In this document: positions 43,771 through 51,652 of the stretch, one piece after another
Position numbering within the stretch: the stretch's first letter is position 1
How the letters are laid out: each line of letters starts with the position of its first letter
Source: Dyadobacter endophyticus
Lineage (GTDB): Bacteria; Bacteroidota; Bacteroidia; Cytophagales; Spirosomataceae
Assembly: GCF_014641595.1 (NCBI RefSeq)
Contig: NZ_BMIA01000005.1
Coordinates: forward strand, 1 to 64,000
Direction of reading: 5' to 3'
Length of the DNA stretch: 64,000 nt
Translations under genes and position numbers: made by a program
The notes under the pieces: generated by a model
What the model was told of the DNA's origin: nothing
What the model saw: only the letters and a program-made list of their open reading frames with translations
Databases searched by the model: none

Positions 43771-44100
43771 ATGCAAAGCGGAGAAAAGAATGCACAGCCC
43801 TGGTTGGGCAAAATGCAGGAAAAATGGGGATTGGAAACAACCAGGCAGGTTTTATTGGTGCTCGCGGTTTTCAGTTTGTCGGGTTCGTCCGTAGTATGGC
43901 TCCGGAAAGGGCTATTTTATCTGCTCGGATACGACGACACCACGCCAATGTGGCTCAAAACCATTACCTACATTCTCTTTATTTTCCCTACTTATCAGAG
44001 CTTGTTGTTGCTGTACGGTTTTCTGTTGGGCCAGTTCTCGTTTTTCTGGGAAAAGGAGAAGAAAATGTTCCGCTGGATAGCTGCGAAGTTCAAGAAATAA
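43771..44100 (+). CDS. Small membrane protein resembling DUF6787
   Basis: This 109-residue protein has two membrane helices (about 27-50 and 65-90) and a positively charged tail. The pattern W-x-LETTRQVLLVLAVFSLSGSS and the exit GQFSFFWEKEKKMFRWI match what I remember of the Bacteroidota DUF6787 family. Role unknown. It is separated from the PepSY gene by 112 bases, so membership in the metal locus is only positional. Confidence 0.72.
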   Translation: MQSGEKNAQPWLGKMQEKWGLETTRQVLLVLAVFSLSGSSVVWLRKGLFYLLGYDDTTPMWLKTITYILFIFPTYQSLLLLYGFLLGQFSFFWEKEKKMFRWIAAKFKK

Positions 44101-44122
44101 GCGAAATGCAAAGTATACACCG

Positions 44123-44170
44123 AAGGGTGAGCAGATGGTAAACAGCCATCGCTCACCCTTTGTCATTTTT
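44123..44170 (+). terminator. Terminator closing the metal-acquisition locus
   Basis: AAGGGTGAGC pairs with GCTCACCCTT, with inner GATGG/CCATC pairing, followed by TGTCATTTTT. Confidence 0.85.
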
Positions 44171-44219
44171 ATTCTACCTTAATCGGATTTATTTCTACTT
44201 GAATATTTAATATTTTCCC

Positions 44220-44250
44220 TTTGCTAATGTGCGGGGAATAAATCACTTTG
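44220..44250 (+). promoter_or_regulatory. Promoter of the MscS-family gene
   Basis: TTTG (44220-44223), 19 bases, then TCACTTTG (44243-44250), one mismatch from TAnnTTTG, at the consensus spacing. Confidence 0.5.
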
Positions 44251-44317
44251 CAACCGGAAGATATTTAATGTTTACGCTTTCACGCCATTCACATCTATCA
44301 ACAAAACCTCTACACGC

Positions 44318-45130
44318 ATGAATTTTGACATTATCAAAGCGCAGATCTGGACGCTGGCAACACTCTATGGCGGCAAGATCCTGCTCGCACTCCTGGCTTT
44401 TATCATCGGCCGTTTCATTGTAGGCAAAATCAGTTCGATGCTCACCAATGTGATGGAAAAACGCAAGGTCGACCGTGACGTGCAGCCATTCCTGAGCTCG
44501 CTGATCATCGTCCTGCTGAATGTAATGCTGCTGCTGAGTATCGCAGGCATCGTGGGCATCGAAACATCCTCATTCGTAGCGGTATTGGGTGCAGCTGGTT
44601 TGGCGGTCGGTTTGGCATTACAGGGTAGCCTGGCCAATTTTGCCGGCGGGGTATTGATCCTCATTTTCAAGCCTTACCGCGTAGGCGATTTGATCAACGC
44701 ACAAGGCTTCACGGGGACGGTCGAAGGAGTGCAGATCTTCAACACAGTCCTGGTAACGCCTGATAACAGGACTATTATCCTCCCAAACGGTGCACTATCC
44801 ACATCGCCGATCACCAATATTTCGGGAAAAGGCAAGATCCGCGTCGATATGGTATTTGCCGCAGGAAGCCAGAATGGTGTGGACAAGATCAGAGCTTCGG
44901 TACAAAAGGTAGTGGACGCGTGCCCGACTGCATTGAAGGACGTGCCGCACGATATTCTGGTCACCAAGCTTACCGAGAATGCCATTTTCTTCGACGTACG
45001 CGTGTGGACACCGAGCGCGACGTATTGGGACACCTATTATAATGTGCACGAAGGCATCAGCCGCCAGTTCGCGCAAGACGGTATTCAGGCACCGAAACCC
45101 GCCGAAGTGAGCGTTGCATTGAAGCAATAA
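44318..45130 (+). CDS. MscS-family mechanosensitive ion channel
   Basis: This 270-residue channel is close to E. coli MscS in length. Three membrane helices end in the pore-lining helix VLGAAGLAVGLALQGSLANFAGG (about residues 89-112) with the Gly/Ala packing pattern. The cytoplasmic vestibule follows: FKPYRVGDLI, GTVEGVQIFNTVLVTPDNRTIILPNG. It opens on hypo-osmotic shock to release solutes. The gene stands alone with its own promoter and a strong terminator. Confidence 0.95.
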   Translation: MNFDIIKAQIWTLATLYGGKILLALLAFIIGRFIVGKISSMLTNVMEKRKVDRDVQPFLSSLIIVLLNVMLLLSIAGIVGIETSSFVAVLGAAGLAVGLALQGSLANFAGGVLILIFKPYRVGDLINAQGFTGTVEGVQIFNTVLVTPDNRTIILPNGALSTSPITNISGKGKIRVDMVFAAGSQNGVDKIRASVQKVVDACPTALKDVPHDILVTKLTENAIFFDVRVWTPSATYWDTYYNVHEGISRQFAQDGIQAPKPAEVSVALKQ

Positions 45131-45187
45131 CAAGTCCGAAGCAGGAACTCGAACTAGCAAAGCAGAACCTTCGAACCAGCGAATATT

Positions 45188-45230
45188 GAGGAGTACAGGA
45201 GGTAACTTTCCTGTACTCCTCATTTTATTT
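45188..45230 (+). terminator. Terminator after the MscS-family gene
   Basis: A perfect 13-bp stem (GAGGAGTACAGGA with TCCTGTACTCCTC) and an 8-base loop are followed by ATTTTATTT. Confidence 0.93.
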
Positions 45231-45231
45231 A

Positions 45232-45239
45232 TACCTTTG
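45232..45239 (+). promoter_or_regulatory. -7 element of ffh
   Basis: TACCTTTG matches TAnnTTTG and lies 43 bases ahead of the ffh ATG. The expected -33 position falls in the preceding terminator stem. Confidence 0.45.
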
Positions 45240-45282
45240 TGTTTTATTTCAAATTCAGGTTCAGATCCATAGATATTATTCC

Positions 45283-46605
45283 ATGTTTGAAAACTTACAG
45301 GACAAGCTTAATAACGCCTTTCGCACACTAAAAGGAAAGGACAGGATATCCGATATAAATGTTGCCGCTACTACCAAGGAAGTCCGTAAAGCATTGGTCG
45401 ACGCCGATGTTAACTTCAAGGTAGCCAAAGAAATTACCGACCGCATCCGTGAAAAGGCCCTCGACCGAAAAATCCTGATTTCTGTTGAACCAGGCCAGAT
45501 GTTCGTCAAAATCGTGCAGGAGGAGCTGACCGAGCTGATGGGCGGGAATGCCGAAGGGATCAATATCAAAGGAGACCCGGCAGTAATCCTGATCGCCGGT
45601 TTGCAGGGTTCCGGTAAAACGACTTTCTCGGGTAAACTGGCCGCATTACTCAAAAAACAAGGCCGCCAGGTGCTTCTTACCGCCTGCGACGTGTACCGTC
45701 CCGCGGCGATCGACCAGCTGAAAGTGCTCGGCGAGCAGATCGGCGTCGAAGTGTATTCGGAACCGGAGAACAAAAACGCCGTCAATATTGCGCAGAATGC
45801 GGTTGCTCACGCAAGAAAGACGGGCAAAAAGATCGTAATCGTCGATACGGCGGGCCGTTTGGCAGTGGATGAGGTGATGATGCAAGAGGTGGAAGACATT
45901 AAATCTTCTGTAAAACCTTCTGAAATCCTCTTCGTGGTCGACTCTATGACTGGTCAGGATGCGGTGAATACGGCCAAGACCTTCAATGAAAGACTCGATT
46001 TCGACGGTGTTGTACTAACGAAACTGGACGGTGATGCCCGCGGTGGTGCGGCGCTTTCGATCCGCCAGATCGTCGAAAAACCAATCAAATACATCAGTAC
46101 CGGGGAAAAAATGGAGGCACTCGATTCCTTCTACCCCGATCGTATGGCGAGCCGGATCCTCGGCATGGGTGACGTGATCTCCCTCGTTGAGCGTGCCCAA
46201 CAGGCATTCGACGAAGACGAGGCGAAACGCATCAACGCCAAAATGCGTCAGAACAAATTCGATTTTGACGACTTCCTCGGCCAGTTGCAGCAGATCAAAA
46301 AGATGGGTAATGTGAAAGACCTCATCGGAATGATCCCTGGAATGGGCTCAGCCATTAAAAACCTTGATATCGACAACGAGTCGTTCAAACCTATTGAGGC
46401 AATCATCCAGTCGATGACCAAAAAGGAGCGTGAAAACCCCGACATTATCGACGGAAGCCGCAAAAAACGCATTGCTAACGGTAGCGGCACCTCCATTCTG
46501 CAAGTCAACAACCTGATCAAACAGTTTGATGAAATGCGGAAAATGATGAAAAAAATGAATACCATGCAGGCGGCAGGCAAGCTGGGCAAAGCAATGCGCC
46601 GCTGA
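45283..46605 (+). CDS. ffh: Signal recognition particle protein Ffh
   Basis: This 440-residue SRP54 GTPase delivers nascent membrane proteins to the translocon. The N domain leads to the G domain with GLQGSGKTTFSGKLA (about residues 107-121), TACDVYRPAA, VDTAGRLAVDE and TKLDGDARGG. The M domain (about 300-440) has FDDFLGQLQQIKKMGNVKDL, IPGM and a methionine-rich C-terminal helix (MRKMMKKMNTMQAAGKLG) that binds the SRP RNA and signal peptides. A following barrel-like gene starts 14 bases after the stop. Confidence 0.97.
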   Translation: MFENLQDKLNNAFRTLKGKDRISDINVAATTKEVRKALVDADVNFKVAKEITDRIREKALDRKILISVEPGQMFVKIVQEELTELMGGNAEGINIKGDPAVILIAGLQGSGKTTFSGKLAALLKKQGRQVLLTACDVYRPAAIDQLKVLGEQIGVEVYSEPENKNAVNIAQNAVAHARKTGKKIVIVDTAGRLAVDEVMMQEVEDIKSSVKPSEILFVVDSMTGQDAVNTAKTFNERLDFDGVVLTKLDGDARGGAALSIRQIVEKPIKYISTGEKMEALDSFYPDRMASRILGMGDVISLVERAQQAFDEDEAKRINAKMRQNKFDFDDFLGQLQQIKKMGNVKDLIGMIPGMGSAIKNLDIDNESFKPIEAIIQSMTKKERENPDIIDGSRKKRIANGSGTSILQVNNLIKQFDEMRKMMKKMNTMQAAGKLGKAMRR

Positions 46606-46618
46606 TAAACACTCCTCG

Positions 46619-47119
46619 ATGAAACGAGTTCTTTTTGTACTGATGCTGATGCTCCTGTTGGGTCAGGAAAAACTCCGGGCGCAAGCGTCGGTGGGTTATT
46701 ATCCATGGAGCAACTTACTGACCGTCAGCACGAATGCAAAAAAGGCAATCTGGCTGGATACACGACTGCAAACGAATTCGCTGTTCAGCAGCCTGAGCGT
46801 CGATCTGCTGCCGATGATTAACCTTAAAAGAGGCGAAGTGGCGCAATGGTACATCGGAGGCGGCCTTAGGCTCAACCCGCTTTATCGCATTGCCGATGCC
46901 GACGCAGATTTGATCACCATTGATGGTTATTCCGTGAATATAGGGGTCCGCATTTCGCCGCTTCCGATGAACCGCCGCATTATGCTCGCATTGGAACTTA
47001 ACCCGTACGTGAAGGACAAATTCGACAGCGGCGTGCTCAAAACCCACTTTGGAATAGTTTACGCATTTGGTAAAAAAAAGAAAACCGACACCGCAACTGA
47101 ACAGCCGGTAAATCCATAA
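46619..47119 (+). CDS. Hypothetical outer-membrane beta-barrel protein
   Basis: This 166-residue protein has a signal peptide (VLFVLMLMLLLGQEKLRAQ). The mature part has barrel-like strands (ASVGYYPWSNLLTVSTN, AQWYIGGGLRLNPLY, SVNIGVRISPLPMNRRIMLALELNPYVK), and HFGIVYAFGKK resembles a closing strand. It was not matched to a named family; DUF3575-type small barrels look similar. It sits directly downstream of ffh and ends in a strong terminator, so it is probably co-transcribed. Confidence 0.75.
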   Translation: MKRVLFVLMLMLLLGQEKLRAQASVGYYPWSNLLTVSTNAKKAIWLDTRLQTNSLFSSLSVDLLPMINLKRGEVAQWYIGGGLRLNPLYRIADADADLITIDGYSVNIGVRISPLPMNRRIMLALELNPYVKDKFDSGVLKTHFGIVYAFGKKKKTDTATEQPVNP

Positions 47120-47164
47120 AAAAGTAGCGAAGAAATTATAATTTAATAATAATTTCTTTGTCTT

Positions 47165-47213
47165 AAAATCCCTCAAATTCGGCGGAATAGCCGTTAATTT
47201 GAGGGATTTTTTA
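47165..47213 (+). terminator. Terminator after the ffh operon
   Basis: AAAATCCCTCAAATT pairs with AATTTGAGGGATTTT, with inner CGGC/GCCG pairing, followed by more T residues. Confidence 0.92.
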
Positions 47214-47232
47214 TTAAACAGTCATTCAATTT

Positions 47233-48477
47233 ATGAAAACCCGTTTTTCCTTTCTGCTTTGGCTGATGTCAGCCACAATCATGGTCCCGGATGCACTATC
47301 CCAGGCTGGTAAAACCAAAAAAGTCGTCTTTGTAATCGTGGACGGCATTTCCAGCGACAGCAAAGAAAAGATCGCGACGCCACATCTGGACGCCATCGCG
47401 AAGGTAGGCGGCTACACGCGTGCACACGTAGGCGGGGGCAAAGGCACTTACTCGCAAACTCCGACCATTTCCGCGGTAGGCTACAACAGCCTTCTGACGG
47501 GCACATGGGTCAATAAGCATAATGTTTGGGATAACGATATCAAAGACCCTAATTATAACTACTGGACGCTGTTTCGCTTTCTTGAAGAACAATATCCACA
47601 AAAACGGACTGCCATTTTCTCGACCTGGCTCGACAACCGGACTAAGCTCGTCGGTACCAATCTGCCGCAAACTGAGCAACTGCAAATCGATTATTCATTT
47701 GATGGATTCGAGCTCGATACTGTGCACTTCAAACACGATAAGCAGAGCGAGTACATTCATAAAATCGATGAGAAAGTTGTGGACGAAGCGGCTGCTTACA
47801 TTCACGACAACGGCCCCGACATGTCGTGGGTTTACCTCGAATATACCGACGATATGGGTCACAAGTACGGCGATAGCGAACAGTTTCATAAGGCCATTCA
47901 AATGATGGATGCTCAGATGGGCCGCATTTGGAAATCCATTAGCTACCGCGAAAAAAGCTTCAATGAAGATTGGCTTATCGTAGTTACCACTGATCACGGC
48001 CGCGATAGCAAAACCGGTCAGGGACACGGCGGCCAGAGCGACCGTGAGCGCGGCACCTGGATCGTCACCAATGCGAAAGGGCTGAACCCTAATTTTAAAT
48101 CCACACCAGGCATTGTCGACATCTTCCCGACCGTAGCGCGGCATATGGATATCAATATTCCAAAAGAACAGGCATTTGAAGTCGACGGGGTTCCATTTAC
48201 GGGAAAACTTTCGGTAACAGCGCCCGTAATACAAAAATCGTCGGGGAAGGCCAACATTTCATGGAAAGCCGTTGAAAAGGAAGGAAAAGTTAAGATTTGG
48301 CTCACAACGACGAATCATTTCGAAAAAGGGGGCCGCGACCTTTATTACCTGATGGATGAAGTGGACGTTACCAACGAAAAAGCCGAAATAGACATTTCGA
48401 AATATCCATCCGGCTTTTTCAAGATCGTGCTCGAAGGCAAATATAATAGCGTGAACCGCTGGATTGTAGAAAAGTAG
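47233..48477 (+). CDS. Secreted alkaline-phosphatase-superfamily phosphodiesterase
   Basis: This 414-residue protein has a signal peptide (about 1-24, ending DALSQA). It has the type I phosphodiesterase/nucleotide pyrophosphatase fold: VVFVIVDGISSDSKEK (metal Asp), then TYSQTPTISAVGYNSLLTG with the nucleophile Thr or Ser, EYTDDMGHKYGDSEQ, and VVTTDHGRDSKTGQGHGGQSDR supplying the distal metal ligands. The C-terminal 80 residues form an additional beta domain. The substrate, a phosphodiester or nucleotide, is not determined. It is convergent with the gene at 48479. Confidence 0.9.
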   Translation: MKTRFSFLLWLMSATIMVPDALSQAGKTKKVVFVIVDGISSDSKEKIATPHLDAIAKVGGYTRAHVGGGKGTYSQTPTISAVGYNSLLTGTWVNKHNVWDNDIKDPNYNYWTLFRFLEEQYPQKRTAIFSTWLDNRTKLVGTNLPQTEQLQIDYSFDGFELDTVHFKHDKQSEYIHKIDEKVVDEAAAYIHDNGPDMSWVYLEYTDDMGHKYGDSEQFHKAIQMMDAQMGRIWKSISYREKSFNEDWLIVVTTDHGRDSKTGQGHGGQSDRERGTWIVTNAKGLNPNFKSTPGIVDIFPTVARHMDINIPKEQAFEVDGVPFTGKLSVTAPVIQKSSGKANISWKAVEKEGKVKIWLTTTNHFEKGGRDLYYLMDEVDVTNEKAEIDISKYPSGFFKIVLEGKYNSVNRWIVEK

Positions 48478-48478
48478 G

Positions 48479-49144
48479 TTAGTTGCCCCCGCGACCCGCC
48501 TTGTACGAATCGTATTCTTCCAAAAGGCGGATCAGATCATCTTCACCTGCAAAATCCAGCTGTTGTTCTTTGATCACGTAGTTCAGCTTGTTTTTCTCGT
48601 CGGTAAGCAGTTTTAGAAAACTGTTTCGATTATTGAGCTGCACCGGGTTCATCTTATTATCTTTCAACAAATACAACTTAGCGCCGGCGTCCATTTCCCT
48701 AGTGGCGCTGGCTTTTTCTACCTTAATGGGGTTCGTGTATTTTTTCAAAAGCTTGGTGTTCCCATCGTAAAGCAAACGGTAGAAGCTCTTGTCAGTTTGA
48801 TTTTCCACTGCCGGATAACCATTTTTGAAAGTGTACAGCTCTACGCCGCTTGGGATCGAAAATTCGGTTACACCGTTCGAAACGCGGTAGACATTCGAAC
48901 CGGCTTTGTATTCCACCTCGTCTTTCACGTAATCGTACCGGAGCTGGACGCCGTCATGAACGCGATCGTCGCTCGTCCTCACTGTCCCCGAATACCACTC
49001 CTTCAAGAGATAAGGGGACTTTCCCCCCGCTGCCGGTTGCGTCTCCTGATAAGGCGTTCCCGCCAGTCCCGTCGAATCCTGCGCGTATGCCTGAATGCTC
49101 ATGATGCAGAATGCCAGCGAGAAAATTCTTAGCAGATATTTCAT
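48479..49144 (-). CDS. Hypothetical secreted protein
   Basis: This 221-residue protein has a signal peptide (IFSLAFCIMSIQAYAQ). A low-complexity stretch is followed by KEWYSGTVRTSDDRVHDGVQLRYDYVKDEVEYKAG, a beta-rich repeat-like segment. The C-terminal part is helical and lysine-rich (NSFLKLLTDEKNKLNYVIKEQ). I do not recognise the family. It ends one base from the convergent phosphodiesterase gene; a divergent promoter region separates it from nuoN. Confidence 0.72.
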   Translation of the reverse strand: MKYLLRIFSLAFCIMSIQAYAQDSTGLAGTPYQETQPAAGGKSPYLLKEWYSGTVRTSDDRVHDGVQLRYDYVKDEVEYKAGSNVYRVSNGVTEFSIPSGVELYTFKNGYPAVENQTDKSFYRLLYDGNTKLLKKYTNPIKVEKASATREMDAGAKLYLLKDNKMNPVQLNNRNSFLKLLTDEKNKLNYVIKEQQLDFAGEDDLIRLLEEYDSYKAGRGGN

Positions 49145-49206
49145 GATTTAAGTTGGTTAATTTGATAAGTTCGAAGTTTGAAAGCCGAAGGGCTGGATTG
49201 TTTCCG

Positions 49207-49214
49207 TACTTTTG
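49207..49214 (+). promoter_or_regulatory. -7 element of nuoN
   Basis: TACTTTTG is a full match to TAnnTTTG. Because transcription would begin near 49221, translation must start downstream; this supports the TTG at 49237 over longer in-frame readings. Confidence 0.5.
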
Positions 49215-49236
49215 CACAAAAATTGTACCTGCTCTC

Positions 49237-50694
49237 TTGAACATCAACGATCAGCTCATACATATACGCCAGAGCCTGGGCGGAATCATTCCTGAAATAT
49301 TTCTGGCCGTATTTTTTTGTCTGTTCCTGCTCACTGAACTGATTTTTGCCAAGCGCTTTGGCAAGGAAAAATCTATATCTTATTTGCTAAATGTAGCGCT
49401 GTTTGGCAGTTTGATTACCCTATTGTTAGTTATCGGCCAATGGAATGCTGAACCTTCATTCAGATTTCAACCGCTGCTGTTCCTCGACAGGCAGGCCGTA
49501 TTTTTCAAAATCCTGATCACACTGGCCTGGATCTTCACATTATTGCACGTCCGCATTCTAAAATACGATTTCCCGCCCGAATACCACGCATTGTTGATAG
49601 CCGCTGTGACTGGCATGCATTTGCTGACAATGTCCACACACCTGCTATCGATTTACCTTTCGCTGGAACTGATTTCGATCAGCTCGTACCTGCTCGTCGC
49701 ATTGTCGCCATACAAAAAAGCAGCAGAAGGCGGTATTAAATACCTGCTTTTTGGGACGGCCAGTTCGGCGGTAATGCTCTATGGCATTTCATTGATTTAC
49801 GGCCTCACCGGCACGCTCGATATTACCAACGACGCCATGACCGTCGCGCTCAGCAGCAACACCGACCTCGTGGTAACGGTCACCATTGTACTAACGCTCG
49901 CCGGCCTGCTCTTCAAGCTTTCACTCGTACCATTCCACATCTGGACGCCCGATGTTTATGAAGCTGCGCCAACACCGTTGGTATCATTCCTGTCCGTGGC
50001 GCCCAAGGCGGCGGTGATACTGGTACTCATGCGCCTCGCCGGAATTTTACCGGCCCAATATTTCCCTGTTTTGGGTGGAATCGCATTAATCAGCATGACC
50101 ATCGGGAACGTGGCGGCCCTTTGGCAAACTAATGCACGCCGTTTACTAGCTTATTCTTCTATTGCGCAAGCCGGCTACCTGCTAGTTGGTATTGCCGCAT
50201 ACAGCCGTTTTGGTTTCGAAGCTGCCGTGTTTTACACCACTGCCTATCTCGTCATCAACCTCGCCGCATTCTTCCTCGTAGATCTTTTACAACCAAGGCA
50301 AGAAACCCAACTCAAAGACTACGAAGGCCTCGGCCGCAACTACGTGTGGGTTTCCGGAATTCTGACGGTAGTAATGATTGCGTTAGCTGGTTTACCTCCT
50401 ACCGGCGGCTTTACCTCGAAGCTACTGGTATTTTCGGCCCTCTGGGAAAGCTATCACGACCAGGAACTGACCTGGATGCTCTGGCTGCTCGTCGGCGGGA
50501 TTCTGAATGCAGCCATTTCGCTTGCCTATTATATGCGGTTGCCTTATTTGTTGTTTTTCAAAACGGTAAGAGCCGAGGCAGTTACCACAAATAATAGTGC
50601 TTCCGGCAAGCTCATCGCCGGATTATTTCTGGTAGCCTTATTAATGCTGTTTTTCAGCCCCGAGTGGCTGACGCGGTGGATTTCGGCGTTTTGA
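49237..50694 (+). CDS. nuoN: NADH-quinone oxidoreductase subunit N
   Basis: This has 485 residues from a TTG start chosen by the promoter position and by the natural N-terminus (NINDQLIHIRQSLGGIIPEIFL). There are fourteen or so membrane helices. Family motifs are LLVALSPYKKAAEGGIKYLLFG, FHIWTPDVYEAAPTPLVSFLSVAPK with the key Lys, RRLLAYSSIAQAGYLLVG and LAGLPPTGGFTSKLLVF. NuoN is an antiporter-like subunit of complex I. No other nuo gene is in the window, so it is separated from the rest of the complex or the operon lies elsewhere. Confidence 0.92.
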   Translation: MNINDQLIHIRQSLGGIIPEIFLAVFFCLFLLTELIFAKRFGKEKSISYLLNVALFGSLITLLLVIGQWNAEPSFRFQPLLFLDRQAVFFKILITLAWIFTLLHVRILKYDFPPEYHALLIAAVTGMHLLTMSTHLLSIYLSLELISISSYLLVALSPYKKAAEGGIKYLLFGTASSAVMLYGISLIYGLTGTLDITNDAMTVALSSNTDLVVTVTIVLTLAGLLFKLSLVPFHIWTPDVYEAAPTPLVSFLSVAPKAAVILVLMRLAGILPAQYFPVLGGIALISMTIGNVAALWQTNARRLLAYSSIAQAGYLLVGIAAYSRFGFEAAVFYTTAYLVINLAAFFLVDLLQPRQETQLKDYEGLGRNYVWVSGILTVVMIALAGLPPTGGFTSKLLVFSALWESYHDQELTWMLWLLVGGILNAAISLAYYMRLPYLLFFKTVRAEAVTTNNSASGKLIAGLFLVALLMLFFSPEWLTRWISAF

Positions 50695-50728
50695 GGTGCT
50701 ATTTTTGTATTCTTCCCTTGGATCTATT

Positions 50729-51589
50729 TCACTTCACCGCGCTCACTGTAAACCCCTCCTTTCTCAATAAAGCAATAACCCCTTTTTCCCCGCCCAAATG
50801 CGCTGCACCAACAGCGAAAAAGGTCGGTTTCGCACTGGCGATCCTACGTATGCGCGGGATCCACTTCTGGTTGCGGGCAAAGAGCATTACTTCTTCATTG
50901 CCCTCCATTCCGAATTCGCTTTTCAGCGTCATTCCGTAGAGTTCGTTGATGTTTTGAGCTTTGTATAATGCAATGAGGCTTTTAAACTCCTTGCGTGCCG
51001 ACGGCAGACTGTCGATCAGGTTAAGGAGCATTTTCGCCTGATCTTTGTAGGGAATTGTATCGAAAATGGCCATTTGTTCTTCGAGCGTCTCGATACCGAT
51101 CACTTCGGATTTTTGCTTGCCTGCCAGTTCTACCAGCGCCATTTCATAAGATTGCGGCTGGCAATCCAGCACGGTATTGAACAGCGGGCCCATTAGCACA
51201 AACGGCTTCGCCCGCTCGAACATGGCCAGACCCACGTGCACCGAGTCTTTAAAAAAACGGTCCAGCCGCTGATATTCCTGCTCGGTAACGAGCTTTTTCA
51301 ACTCGTTACCGGCAGCCATGTTCATCGTTTTCATCATTCCGGCCATCATGCCCGGGTCGTCCATATCCATTTCCAACGCCACCTGTTGCGTGCGCGACAT
51401 GGTGCTTTTCAAGGAATCACTAAGCGAGAAATCGGTTGGACAAATAAGGTGAATCGTCCCAAACAAATATGAAGGCTTTGCCAACCCACGACCGCTGATT
51501 TCCCAAAGCAGCGAATTTTCCGCAGGCACCTGCGCCCGTGAGGTTGTGCTTAACACACAAAAAACCAGCAACATCAAAACCCGATTCAT
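50729..51589 (-). CDS. TraB/GumN-family protein
   Basis: This 286-residue protein has a signal peptide (LMLLVFCVLSTTSRAQ). The TraB signature LFGTIHLICPTDFSLSDSLK lies at about residues 42-61 and the second motif VALEMDMDDPGM at about 71-82. The C-terminal FFAVGAAHLGGEKGVIALLRKEGF carries the conserved AxHLxG motif. Members resemble Tiki-type metallohydrolases, with His and Glu at these positions. The substrate is unknown. It is convergent with nuoN. Confidence 0.9.
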   Translation of the reverse strand: MNRVLMLLVFCVLSTTSRAQVPAENSLLWEISGRGLAKPSYLFGTIHLICPTDFSLSDSLKSTMSRTQQVALEMDMDDPGMMAGMMKTMNMAAGNELKKLVTEQEYQRLDRFFKDSVHVGLAMFERAKPFVLMGPLFNTVLDCQPQSYEMALVELAGKQKSEVIGIETLEEQMAIFDTIPYKDQAKMLLNLIDSLPSARKEFKSLIALYKAQNINELYGMTLKSEFGMEGNEEVMLFARNQKWIPRIRRIASAKPTFFAVGAAHLGGEKGVIALLRKEGFTVSAVK

Positions 51590-51613
51590 ATTTCAGTCAT
51601 TAGTTTAAAACCA

Positions 51614-51648
51614 CCTTTCCTCCCTTTCCTCCTTCCTCCCTTTCCTCC
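51614..51648. repeat. 35-base homopyrimidine tract, copy 2
   Basis: An uninterrupted C/T run on the plus strand between the M28 stop and the TraB gene start (both minus strand). It contains CCTTTCCTCCTTCCTCCCT exactly, as does the tract at 33576-33608. On the minus strand it is a purine run with several GGAGG cores 25 bases or more from the TraB start. Confidence 0.8.
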
Positions 51649-51652
51649 AAAA

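Noticed and set aside
49153..49236. 28-residue N-terminal extension of NuoN
   Set aside because: It would start upstream of the TACTTTTG promoter element and has no similarity to the family's N-terminus.
50701..50708. TATTTTTG as a promoter between nuoN and the TraB gene
   Set aside because: It points into the 3' end of the convergent TraB gene and has no gene to drive; probably a chance match.
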